A stretch of 41,566 nt of DNA from Phycisphaera sp. GTDB taxonomy: Bacteria > Planctomycetota > Phycisphaerae > Phycisphaerales > Phycisphaeraceae. Location of the stretch: positions 1 to 41,566 of the forward strand of contig JANQPR010000202.1 in assembly GCA_028285385.1 (NCBI GenBank), read 5' to 3'. The position numbers and the translations under genes were made by a program. Below the pieces are notes generated by a model, which had not been told where the DNA came from, searched no databases, and worked only from the letters and a program-made list of their open reading frames with translations. This document shows positions 34,841-41,566 of this stretch, piece after piece (position 1 is the stretch's first letter; every line of letters starts with the position of its first letter).

Positions 34841-35164
34841 TTACCGGTGCGCTTGAAGTTTGACGGCGGTGCCGTAGCTGTAGAGCTCCGCGGCGCCGGC
34901 GGCGACGGCGCTGGTGGTGAAGCGGACGTTGACGATCGCGTCGGCGCCGAGTTGCTGCGCCTGGGCCATCATGCGTTCGATCGCCTGGCGCCGGGCCTCG
35001 GTGAGCAGCTCGGTGTAGCCCTTGAGCTCGCCGCCGACCAGGTTCTTGAAGCTCGCGGCGATATCCCGGCCGACATTCTTGGCGCGGATGGTATTGCCCT
35101 GCACCAGCCCGAGCGTGTCGGTGATGTCGTGGCCGGGCACGGTCTCGGTGTTGACGACGATCAT
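34841..35164 (-). CDS. YbjQ/UPF0145 family protein
   Basis: The protein has 107 residues, the standard length. The signature runs MIVVNTETVPGHDITDTLGL, VQGNTIRAKNVGRDIAASFK, GGELKGYTELLTEARRQAIE, LGADAIVNVRFTTS and ends ELYSYGTAVKL. It is a soluble pentamer-forming family with no settled function. It leads a run of three genes (this one, its membrane-anchored paralogue, and PrsW). Confidence 0.92.
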   Translation of the reverse strand: MIVVNTETVPGHDITDTLGLVQGNTIRAKNVGRDIAASFKNLVGGELKGYTELLTEARRQAIERMMAQAQQLGADAIVNVRFTTSAVAAGAAELYSYGTAVKLQAHR

Positions 35165-35348
35165 GCGGGGATCCCGAAAGATAAAGGTCGCGGTCGAAAC
35201 GGCGACAACAAAGTAACGTACCGGCCCGGGTGCGACGAGACACCAGGCCCCGTTGGAGGGGGCCAACCAGCCGTAGCCGTGGCGGAACCTGTGCCGGCTG
35301 CGTCCAGGCCCCCCTCCGCTCGCTGGCGTTGGCGGCTCGTTCAGCGAC

Positions 35349-36893
35349 ATGAGCCCAAGGAACATCCAGATCGACGCCGGGCTTCCGATCAGCGCCAACG
35401 CGTCGGACACCCTGCGCGCCGACCTGCGGAGGATCACCTGGGCGTGGGTGTTCGGGTCGGCGTGGCTGTGGATCGTGTCGGGCGCGGTGCTGACCCGGTT
35501 CGCGCAGGCGGTGGGGACGCCGGCGTGGGGCTTCGGGGTGCTGGCGGCGGTGCCGTTCGTCGCGGCGCTGTCGCAGCTGCCGGTGAGCTGGTGGCTGAAC
35601 CGACACGGCGGTCGGCGGCGGCTGTTCCTGTGGTGCTGCGCGACGGGGCGGGCGTTGTTCGTAGCGGTAGCGGCGTTGCCGTGGGTCGTGCCCGAGGCGT
35701 GGGGGTGGTGGCCGATCGTGGTGATGATGCTGCTGCTGGCGTGGGCGTTGATCCAGTCGACGGGCCCGGCGTGGATGAACTGGATGAGCGACCTGATCCC
35801 GCGCCGCGTGCGCGGCCGGTACTTCGCGCGGCGGGCGCAGGTGACGACGCCGCTCGCCGTGGTCGTGTCGCTCGGCGCCGCGGCGCTGCTCGACTGGGCG
35901 GACGCGCAGGACAGCGCACGACTCATCCTGCAGCTCACGTCGATGCTGCTCGCGGTGGCGGGCGTGTTGGGCACGGTCGACATCCTGATCTTCCTCTGGA
36001 TCCCCGACCGGCACGAAGAACCGCCGCACCCCGACGCGCAGGCAGCGGGCGTCAAGGAGTTGCTCACGCCGCTACGCCACCGCGGCTTCCGGCACTTCCT
36101 GGGTTACAACTTCACGTTCACGCTCGCCATGGGGTTCATGGGTCAGTACATCTGGCTGTACGTGCTGGAGAAACTGAGTTGGACAAACCTTCAAGCCAAT
36201 GCACTGATCATCGCGGTGCCGCTGCTGCTGAACATGCTGACGCAGCCGATGTGGGGCCGACTGATCGATCGCCTGGGCAAGCGGCCGGTGTTGCTGATCT
36301 CGGGGTCGAGCGTGTCGGTGGGGGCGCTCGGCTGGATGGTGACGACGCCCGAACACTGGTGGCTGGGCTACGCGTGGGTGATGGCGGTGGCGGCGACGTG
36401 GCCGGGCGTGCTGTTGGCGAACTTCAACTTCCTGCTGGAGTTCTCGAAGACGTCGTCGCGCAACCGCCGGGGCGAGCAGGGCGTCGGGTCGCAGGCGGCG
36501 GCGTTGTTCTCGGTGGGCACGGCCGTGGCCGGCGGGCTCAGCGGCGTGATCGGCGGCGCGGTCGCGGGGCAGCTCGGCGACTGGTCGTGGACCCTGACGC
36601 TGGACAACGCGCTCTTGGACACCCTTGCGGGTGGCGCCTGGGTGTGGACGCTGAACTACTTCCACGTGTTGTTCGCCGTGTCCACGCTGCTGCGGATCGC
36701 GGCGCTGGGCTTCGCGCTCGGGCTCGAAGAGCCGGCGGCCAAGGGCACGCGCGACTCGATGCGGTACCTGGCCACCGGCGTCTACAACAACATGCGGCAG
36801 GCGGTGGCCACGCCGGTGCGGATGGCGGGGCCGGTGAGCCGTTGGGCGTACCGGCTCGACAAGCTGCGGGCAAGCAAGGAGCCGAAACGGTGA
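35349..36893 (+). CDS. MFS transporter
   Basis: The protein has 514 residues and about 12 hydrophobic helices. The first starts near residue 30 (WAWVFGSAWLWIVSGAVL). The loop after helix 2 is RHGGRRRLFLW; DLIPRRVRGRYFARRAQVTT follows helix 4. The second half has MWGRLIDRLGKRPVLLISG, the MFS-type loop. The C-terminal 55 residues are basic and cytoplasmic. The substrate is unknown; planctomycetes often carry this subfamily. It diverges from the YbjQ gene with 184 bases between starts and converges on the HIT gene. Confidence 0.87.
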   Translation: MSPRNIQIDAGLPISANASDTLRADLRRITWAWVFGSAWLWIVSGAVLTRFAQAVGTPAWGFGVLAAVPFVAALSQLPVSWWLNRHGGRRRLFLWCCATGRALFVAVAALPWVVPEAWGWWPIVVMMLLLAWALIQSTGPAWMNWMSDLIPRRVRGRYFARRAQVTTPLAVVVSLGAAALLDWADAQDSARLILQLTSMLLAVAGVLGTVDILIFLWIPDRHEEPPHPDAQAAGVKELLTPLRHRGFRHFLGYNFTFTLAMGFMGQYIWLYVLEKLSWTNLQANALIIAVPLLLNMLTQPMWGRLIDRLGKRPVLLISGSSVSVGALGWMVTTPEHWWLGYAWVMAVAATWPGVLLANFNFLLEFSKTSSRNRRGEQGVGSQAAALFSVGTAVAGGLSGVIGGAVAGQLGDWSWTLTLDNALLDTLAGGAWVWTLNYFHVLFAVSTLLRIAALGFALGLEEPAAKGTRDSMRYLATGVYNNMRQAVATPVRMAGPVSRWAYRLDKLRASKEPKR

Positions 36894-36927
36894 GCGTACA
36901 GGCGCCACTCCGTGAAACGGCTCGGCC

Positions 36928-36949
36928 GCCGTCCGCTTACGCGGTCGGC
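36928..36949. terminator. Possible hairpin terminator between convergent MFS and HIT genes
   Basis: GCCGTCCGC-TTAC-GCGGTCGGC forms a nine-pair stem with one T-T mismatch and a four-base loop. It lies centrally in the 100-base gap between two convergent genes. There is no T tract on either side, so it is at best a weak or rho-assisted terminator. Confidence 0.35.
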
Positions 36950-36993
36950 TACGCGACAATCCCACACCCAACCCCATTAGCGTCACCGATCAA

Positions 36994-37449
36994 CTACAGC
37001 GGGTGACTATGCCCGCTCCCTATTGCAGAACGGATGTTCGCGGCGGTGTCGTCTAGTTGATCGCGAGACACCTTCACGAAACTTGCCAGTGCGTCCAGTA
37101 GATCAAACTCGTCCCCGTCGAATCGCGGGATAACGTGCAAGTGTGTGTGAAAAACTTCCTGCCCCGCGATCGCCCCGTCTGCAAGGAATAGATTGATCCC
37201 TTCGCAGCGAATGCCTGAGCGTCGAGTGGCGTCGGCGATCTGTTGCGCGATGCGGAATAGTTTCCCGCCGACATCGAGATCCAGATCGGCTAGGTATGCC
37301 GCGTGATGCACGGGGACAACAAGGACGTGCCCAACGTTGAACGGTCGGATATCCATGAATGCGAACACATCGTCATCACGGTAGACCACGGACGCGGGGG
37401 CCGAACCTGCGACGATCCGACAGAAGATGCAGTCGCTGGGAGAGAGCAT
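36994..37449 (-). CDS. HIT family nucleotide-binding protein
   Basis: The protein has 151 residues. The start MLSPSDCIFCRIVAG has the CxxC zinc motif of bacterial HIT (Hint-like) proteins, and the catalytic triad is QEVFHTHLHVIPRF (H-x-H-x-H). It would hydrolyse AMP- or GMP-linked phosphoramidates. It lies ten bases after the Rieske-like gene. Codon third positions are much richer in A/T (CTA, GCA, GAT, TCT) than in its neighbours, suggesting separate acquisition. Confidence 0.92.
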   Translation of the reverse strand: MLSPSDCIFCRIVAGSAPASVVYRDDDVFAFMDIRPFNVGHVLVVPVHHAAYLADLDLDVGGKLFRIAQQIADATRRSGIRCEGINLFLADGAIAGQEVFHTHLHVIPRFDGDEFDLLDALASFVKVSRDQLDDTAANIRSAIGSGHSHPL

Positions 37450-37459
37450 GTCTCTGCGA

Positions 37460-38080
37460 TCACTGGAACACCGGCAGGATGCGCCGCCGCTGCGTGGGTT
37501 CACGGCCGGTGCCGTCGGCGGGCTCGAAGGCGTAGATGCCGGCCGGCTCGGACCACTCGTTGTCCTCGTGGATGAGGCGGTTGGCGTCGACGGGGTTGAC
37601 CTCGACCTGGGTGTCGGGGTCGTAGAGCGGGCCGTAGTGCCGGATGACGCAGCGCTCGAGGGCGCGGGGCTTGATCCGGCCGGGTGCGGCGACGCGGTCG
37701 GCGCCGTTGGCGATGGGCAGCCCGTCGGACGTGAACTTCCAGTTGCAGACCGGGCAGTTGAAGGTGTAGCTGACGGGGTCCCAGCGGACGCCGACGGACC
37801 GGCCGTGGATCGGGTTGGGGCAGGTGTCGGCCAGGGCGACAAGCATGCCGTGCCCGGAGACGAGGAACACGCCGTGCTCGTTGGCGAACCGGGTGTAGAC
37901 GCCGGGCCGTTCGTACTGCTCGGGCAGCCCGATGAGGAACCGGCCGCCGGTGGACTTGGCGGCGAAGGCGGGGTTGGCCCGGGCCTCGTTCGGGTCGCCG
38001 CAGCCGGGCGTGAGCAACAGCACCGCCACGGCGAGCAAAGCCGGGAGCGGCAGCACAGCGGACGGACGCGGGTTCGTCAT
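37460..38080 (-). CDS. Rieske-like lipoprotein with altered cluster ligands
   Basis: The protein has 206 residues from the ATG at 38080; an ATG six codons earlier is possible. A lipoprotein signal ends in LLLTPGCGD with the lipobox Cys27, so it is exported and lipid-anchored. The body has the Rieske pattern: VALADTCPNPIHGRSVGVRW then YTFNCPVCNWKFTSDG and a proline-bounded strand. But the ligands read C87-x4-H92-x16-C109-x2-C112 instead of C-x-H ... C-x2-H. It may bind a 3Cys-1His cluster, or no metal. The function is unknown. It is upstream of the HIT gene. Confidence 0.78.
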   Translation of the reverse strand: MTNPRPSAVLPLPALLAVAVLLLTPGCGDPNEARANPAFAAKSTGGRFLIGLPEQYERPGVYTRFANEHGVFLVSGHGMLVALADTCPNPIHGRSVGVRWDPVSYTFNCPVCNWKFTSDGLPIANGADRVAAPGRIKPRALERCVIRHYGPLYDPDTQVEVNPVDANRLIHEDNEWSEPAGIYAFEPADGTGREPTQRRRILPVFQ

Positions 38081-38220
38081 GCCGGGGTTATCGGCCATTG
38101 CGGCCGGGGAGTTGAGTTGGCGAAGCCACGCCGACGCGGTGAGGCTTGCGGGTCGTGCGGGTTAGAGCGGTTCTGCGTCCGACGGCCCGCGTTTCGGCGA
38201 AGCGTTCACGAGTCGCCGCG

Positions 38221-38817
38221 TCACTCGGCACGGCGCCTGGGTTGCGCGTCCGTCTCCGCCGGCTGCGGAGGCAGCAGGGCCACCTCATCGCGCTGGTGCC
38301 AGGCACGCTGCATCACCAGGAACGTGAACGACGCGGACCACGTCACCATCAGCAGCCCGGTCAGGGCGATGATGCCCGCCATGAGCTGCAGTGGGCCGTT
38401 GGGGATGATGTCGCCAAAGCCGACGGTGGTGTAGACACAGGCGGTGTAGTACCAGACGTCGAAGAGCGTCGCGTTGAAGTTGCCTTCCAGCGTCCCGATC
38501 CGCTCGCCCTTCCACGAATAGAGCAGCCACCCCGCCCCGGTGAACAGCGTGATCTCCAGCAGGTGCACCACCAACAGCACAAGCACGCCGACCAGCAGCG
38601 TCACGGACAGCTTGCGCCGCTGCGCGCAGAACCGACGGGTCAGGAGTTCCATCGCGCCCCAGTGCAGCAGCACGCACAGCAGTACCGCGATCAGCGTCAC
38701 CACCGCGACCGGCAGCAGGCTCGCGTCGGCAAACCGGTCCGCCGCCGGCTCCGCCTGTGCGATCACTCCGACGATGCTCGGCAGCGAGTCACTCAAGAGG
38801 CAGCACTCACGACTCAC
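38221..38817 (-). CDS. Potassium channel (two-transmembrane pore family)
   Basis: The protein has 198 residues from a GTG at 38817 that overlaps the stop of the glycosyltransferase gene (GTGA). Hydrophobic segments lie at about 34-56 and 70-92. The pore helix and selectivity filter CVYTTVGFGDIIP are near 127-139, followed by the inner helix LMAGIIALTGLLMVTWSAS. TTVGFGD is the K+ filter signature. No regulatory RCK domain is attached; the C-terminal tail is short and polar. Confidence 0.92.
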   Translation of the reverse strand: MSRECCLLSDSLPSIVGVIAQAEPAADRFADASLLPVAVVTLIAVLLCVLLHWGAMELLTRRFCAQRRKLSVTLLVGVLVLLVVHLLEITLFTGAGWLLYSWKGERIGTLEGNFNATLFDVWYYTACVYTTVGFGDIIPNGPLQLMAGIIALTGLLMVTWSASFTFLVMQRAWHQRDEVALLPPQPAETDAQPRRRAE

Positions 38818-40247
38818 ACCCCGATCATCGCCGCCGCGTCGGCGTAGACCTCTTCACACTTCTCCGCCGCGCCCGACCACGTCAGCCGGCGCAGCTCCAC
38901 CGAGGCGTGCTCCTTCATCGTCGCGCCCAGCGGCGGCCGCTTGAGCACCGCGATGATCTTGTTCGCCATCTCGTCCACGTCCCAGAAGTCGACCTTGAGC
39001 GCGTGCTCGATCACCTCGCTCACGCCCGACTGCTTCGACAGGATCACCGGCACCCCGTTGCGGATCGCCTCCAGCGGCGCGATCCCGAACGGCTCGGACA
39101 CCGACGGCATCACGTACACGTTCGCCATCTGGTACACCCGCTCCACGTCGTCGCCCCGCAGGAACCCGGTGAACAGGACCTTGCTCCCGATGCCGTACCG
39201 CGCGACCGTCTCGATCGCCTCGGTCAGCTTGTCGCCCGACCCGGCCATCACGAACTTCACGTGCGGCAGCTTCTCCAGCACCCGCTTCGCCGCCTGCAGG
39301 AAGTACTCCGGGCCCTTCTGCATCGTGACCCGGCCGAGGAACAAGACGACCTGGTCGTCGCGCTCGATGCGCGGCAGCGGCTCGGGCAGGTCCGGGTTCT
39401 TCGTACCGTTCTCGACGCCGTTGTAGACCACGTCGATCTTGCTCTCGTCGATCCCGTAACGCGATGCCAGGATGTCACGCGTCCGCCGGGACACCGCGAT
39501 CACCCGCAACGCCGCGTGCACGCCCCGGCGTTCAATGTCGTAGACCTGGCTGTGCACCGACTCGCCCGCCCGGTCGAACTCCGTCGAGTGCACGTGCACC
39601 ACCAGCGGCTTGCCGGTGTGCCGCGCGACCGCGAGCCCGGCCGGGAACGTCAGCCAGTCGTGGGCGTGGATGACGTCGAACTCTTCGCCGTGGGCGAGGT
39701 CGACACAGAGCGCCGCGTACCGCTGCGCTTCGCCCACAAGGTCACCGGTGTAGTCGGCCCCGACGCCGGTCGGTTGAGGCGCGGTCGACGCGGAAGCCGT
39801 CTGCCCGCCGGCCTGCTGGGCCGTCGCCGTGACCGGGTTGACGAAGCTGATGCCTTCACGCCGGCCGACGGGCGTGCCGCCGTGGTACCCCTCCGCCGCG
39901 ACCGACGACGAGGTCGTGGAGTACGGGCTCGGCAACCGCGAGGGCACCGCCTTGAACGTCACGTTCTCGAACGCGTCTTCCGCCGCCGGCGGAACGAGCC
40001 GCGTCGGCTCGATCTCCATGGTGCTGGCCACCGACGCGGGGTCGCGGTCGCCCCGGGCGGCGCGCGGCGACTGCGGGCCCAGCAGCCGGACGTGCCGGCC
40101 GTCGTACTCGCCGTCGATCGCCTTGGGCAGCACGAAGGTCACGCCCACCCCGCGCGCCGACAGCGCCTTGGTCAGCCCGTAGCAGGCCGTGCCGAGGCCG
40201 CCGCTGATGAACGGCGGGAACTCCCATCCCAGCATGAAGACGCGCAT
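38814..40247 (-). CDS. GT4 glycosyltransferase, glycogen-synthase-like
   Basis: The protein has 477 residues; GGAAGG six bases upstream fixes the ATG at 40247. The N-terminal domain starts MRVFMLGWEFPPFISGGLGT, the GGLG donor-site style of glycogen synthases, and FDVIHAHDWLTFPAGLA follows. Between them lies a low-complexity insert of about 100 residues (about 60-165). The C-terminal domain has FLGRVTMQKGPEYFLQAA and SVSEPFGIAPLEAI (E-x7-E). The acceptor is unknown: glycogen, a capsule or a trehalose-like product are all possible. It overlaps the K+ channel gene. Confidence 0.88.
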   Translation of the reverse strand: MRVFMLGWEFPPFISGGLGTACYGLTKALSARGVGVTFVLPKAIDGEYDGRHVRLLGPQSPRAARGDRDPASVASTMEIEPTRLVPPAAEDAFENVTFKAVPSRLPSPYSTTSSSVAAEGYHGGTPVGRREGISFVNPVTATAQQAGGQTASASTAPQPTGVGADYTGDLVGEAQRYAALCVDLAHGEEFDVIHAHDWLTFPAGLAVARHTGKPLVVHVHSTEFDRAGESVHSQVYDIERRGVHAALRVIAVSRRTRDILASRYGIDESKIDVVYNGVENGTKNPDLPEPLPRIERDDQVVLFLGRVTMQKGPEYFLQAAKRVLEKLPHVKFVMAGSGDKLTEAIETVARYGIGSKVLFTGFLRGDDVERVYQMANVYVMPSVSEPFGIAPLEAIRNGVPVILSKQSGVSEVIEHALKVDFWDVDEMANKIIAVLKRPPLGATMKEHASVELRRLTWSGAAEKCEEVYADAAAMIGV

Positions 40248-40333
40248 GAATACCTTCCGTCGGTCCCGGCAGGCGGGGGCAGCGCGGGTCGGAAACACAG
40301 GCCCGGGCAAGGGTTGGAGCAGGCACATCGCCG

Positions 40334-40367
40334 GTCGGCGGCCACGGGCATCGCCCCGGCCGCCGAC
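40334..40367. other. Strong hairpin between the SpoU methyltransferase and the glycosyltransferase
   Basis: GTCGGCGGCC (40334-40343) and GGCCGCCGAC (40358-40367) form a perfect ten-pair stem with a 14-base loop in the 222-base gap. No T tract follows on either strand. It could end the upstream transcript, sit in the 5' leader of the glycosyltransferase mRNA, or bind a protein. The rest of the gap shows nothing recognisable. Confidence 0.5.
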
Positions 40368-40469
40368 GGTGCTTTGGCAAGTCACGCCCACCGGGCGGGT
40401 ACCCCTGATGTCGGCAAGATACCGCCGACCACCGGAAATGCAATCCGACCCCCGACGCTTACCGGATGC

Positions 40470-41357
40470 TCACCCCCGCCGCCGGACCGCCTCGTACAGC
40501 AGCACCGCCGCCGCGTTCGAGGCGTTGAGCGAGTCTACCCCGCGTTCCCCAGGCATCGGGATCGTCACGCACACGTCCGCCGCCGACCGCCACCGCTCGT
40601 CCAGCCCCGCGTGCTCGGGCCCCACCACCACCGCCGCCGGCCAAGACCACGCCGCCTCAAAACACGACCGCACTTCCCGCCGCGCGTCATCGCCGGAGCC
40701 ATCTTCTGGGGGCGCGACCGCCGCCAACACCGTCAAGCCCTTCTGCTCGAGCCACGCCAACGCGTCCTCGTCCCGCTCGACCACCACCGTGGGCAACGCA
40801 AACACCGCGCCCGTGCTGTTGCGGATCGCGTTGGGGTTGAACACGTCAACCGCCGGCCTCACCGCCACCACCCCCACACAACCCGCCGCCGCCGCCGTCC
40901 GCACCATCGCCCCAAGGTTGCCCGGCTTTTCCGTGCCCACCACCACCAACACCAACGCGTCCACCCCGATTTCGATGTCGTCCAACGACCACGCCGGCAC
41001 ATCAAACACCCCGAGCACCCCCTCCGGCTTGTCGTGGTACGCCATCTTCCGCAGCACCGCGTCGTTGACCAAAACCGCGACGGCGCGAAGATCACCCGCT
41101 GTCGGTCGTGGGTTGCCCGACGTCAAGCCCCGGAGGACGCCGTCAAGACCCTCACCGACCAACCCCTCGCACACAAACAGCTCCCGGCACCGCAACCCTG
41201 CCCGCAGCGCCCGCTCGACCTCCCGGAACCCCTCGGCGATCAACACGCCGGCAACGCGACGCTCCCGCGGCTTGCGCCACTTCACGACCCGCTTCACTCG
41301 CGCGTTCGCGACGCTCGTGATCGTCTCGATCTCCGACACCGCGACATCGTAAAGCAC
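40470..41357 (-). CDS. TrmH/SpoU family RNA 2'-O-methyltransferase
   Basis: The protein has 295 residues from a GTG at 41357; a GTG at 41339 is equally possible. It has an N-terminal substrate-binding domain (ITSVANARVKRVVKWRKPRE) and the knotted SAM domain with three motifs: GTEKPGNLGAMVRTAAAAG, NPNAIRNSTGAVFALP and VDSLNASNAAAVLLYEAVRR. It resembles the rRNA 2'-O-methyltransferases RlmB/TsnR. The exact target base cannot be told from sequence. Confidence 0.92.
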   Translation of the reverse strand: MLYDVAVSEIETITSVANARVKRVVKWRKPRERRVAGVLIAEGFREVERALRAGLRCRELFVCEGLVGEGLDGVLRGLTSGNPRPTAGDLRAVAVLVNDAVLRKMAYHDKPEGVLGVFDVPAWSLDDIEIGVDALVLVVVGTEKPGNLGAMVRTAAAAGCVGVVAVRPAVDVFNPNAIRNSTGAVFALPTVVVERDEDALAWLEQKGLTVLAAVAPPEDGSGDDARREVRSCFEAAWSWPAAVVVGPEHAGLDERWRSAADVCVTIPMPGERGVDSLNASNAAAVLLYEAVRRRG

Positions 41358-41566
41358 ACGGATGGCTACAGCCGTCAGCCCCCGCGCAACGGCGACTCAA
41401 CCAATCGCCATTAGCGCGTCGTTGCGCACAGTTGCCCCCTTCCGCCCCCGGGTAGAGCCGGTGCCCTCGCGGGGAGCGCGGCGGGTGGGGCGACGCCTCG
41501 CCGGACGGATGGACATTCCCGGACGCGTTGTGTGGTCCTGCGACCGACGGCCGGCTGAACGACCCG
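41358..41566. other. Right edge, no supported gene
   Basis: A plus-strand frame opens at an ATG at 41362 and stays open to the edge, but its residues are mostly R, P and A with no motif, as expected by chance at this GC content. A small GGCGA/TCGCC hairpin near 41493-41506 is the only structure seen. I see no tRNA, rRNA or known RNA gene. Confidence 0.4.

Noticed and set aside
34374..36029. Long minus-strand frames extending upstream of both YbjQ genes
   Set aside because: Only the last 153 and 107 codons match YbjQ; the upstream part is antisense to the MFS gene and of low complexity.
34847..37006. A 719-codon plus-strand open frame over the YbjQ, intergenic and MFS regions
   Set aside because: Its residues are G/R/A/V-rich without motifs, and it runs antisense to one gene and out of frame with another that have clear family signatures. 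It is a by-product of high GC.
38757..41414. An 885-codon plus-strand open frame opposite the glycosyltransferase and methyltransferase genes
   Set aside because: Very rich in R, H and P, no domain, and fully antisense to two well-supported genes.
41358..41566. Possible RNase P RNA or SRP RNA at the right edge
   Set aside because: The GC-rich hairpin and a GGAAGG-like word looked suggestive, but none of the conserved core sequences of either RNA is present.

Overview
The window is high-GC bacterial chromosome and most likely comes from a planctomycete, probably the class Phycisphaerae. The clues are two PEP-CTERM-tailed secreted proteins, one of which carries the dockerin-like GDFNASRTVEQGDLDLVLQNWG type of repeat, a prepilin-like protein with an H-X-DG motif, CPxCGY-type zinc-ribbon membrane proteins, and a lysine-rich DksA-like protein. 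The placement is an inference from protein style; there is no rRNA in the window. I found 46 protein genes, packed densely on both strands, with no gap above 250 bases. I saw no tRNA, rRNA, CRISPR array, transposase or phage gene.

Left part (1-10.1 kb): a truncated DUF2868 membrane protein, a secreted M14 carboxypeptidase with a PEP-CTERM tail, a MtnK-like kinase, a GNAT/HEAT pair joined by a TTGA overlap, a double-VOC protein with membrane helices, a small Pmp3/YqaE protein, ilvC (branched-chain amino acids), a PlsC-type acyltransferase, and divergent DJ-1/PfpI and pyridoxamine-oxidase-like genes. An 85-base three-tier palindrome lies between yqaE-like and ilvC.

Middle (10.1-25.5 kb): an SRPBCC protein, the oxidative pentose phosphate genes zwf and pgl with a DUF3592 gene between them, mnmG (tRNA wobble modification), a divergent AraC/phytanoyl-CoA-dioxygenase pair, a pilin-like protein, a PEP-CTERM protein, dapA (lysine/peptidoglycan), a GNAT gene, a LarC2-only protein coupled to a membrane coiled-coil protein, tilS (tRNA-Ile lysidine), and a histone-like DksA homologue coupled to lspA.

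Right part (25.6-41.6 kb): a thioredoxin-like gene, the chain Xaa-Pro peptidase - accB - accC - ParB-like - FG-GAP (fatty acid synthesis start), DinB-like, arsM (arsenic methylation), a lone nuoI, a probable operon of two YbjQ/UPF0145 proteins plus a zinc-ribbon PrsW protease, an MFS transporter, a Rieske-like lipoprotein with unusual ligands next to a HIT protein, a GT4 glycosyltransferase overlapping a K+ channel gene, and a SpoU-type RNA methyltransferase.

Most of this is housekeeping sequence. The best candidates for something under-described are the YbjQ-YbjQ-PrsW operon, the altered Rieske-like site, the stand-alone LarC2 pair and the palindromic intergenic elements. A few small genes (DUF3592, a zinc-ribbon membrane protein, HIT, a GNAT) have visibly more A/T-ending codons than their neighbours and may be later arrivals.
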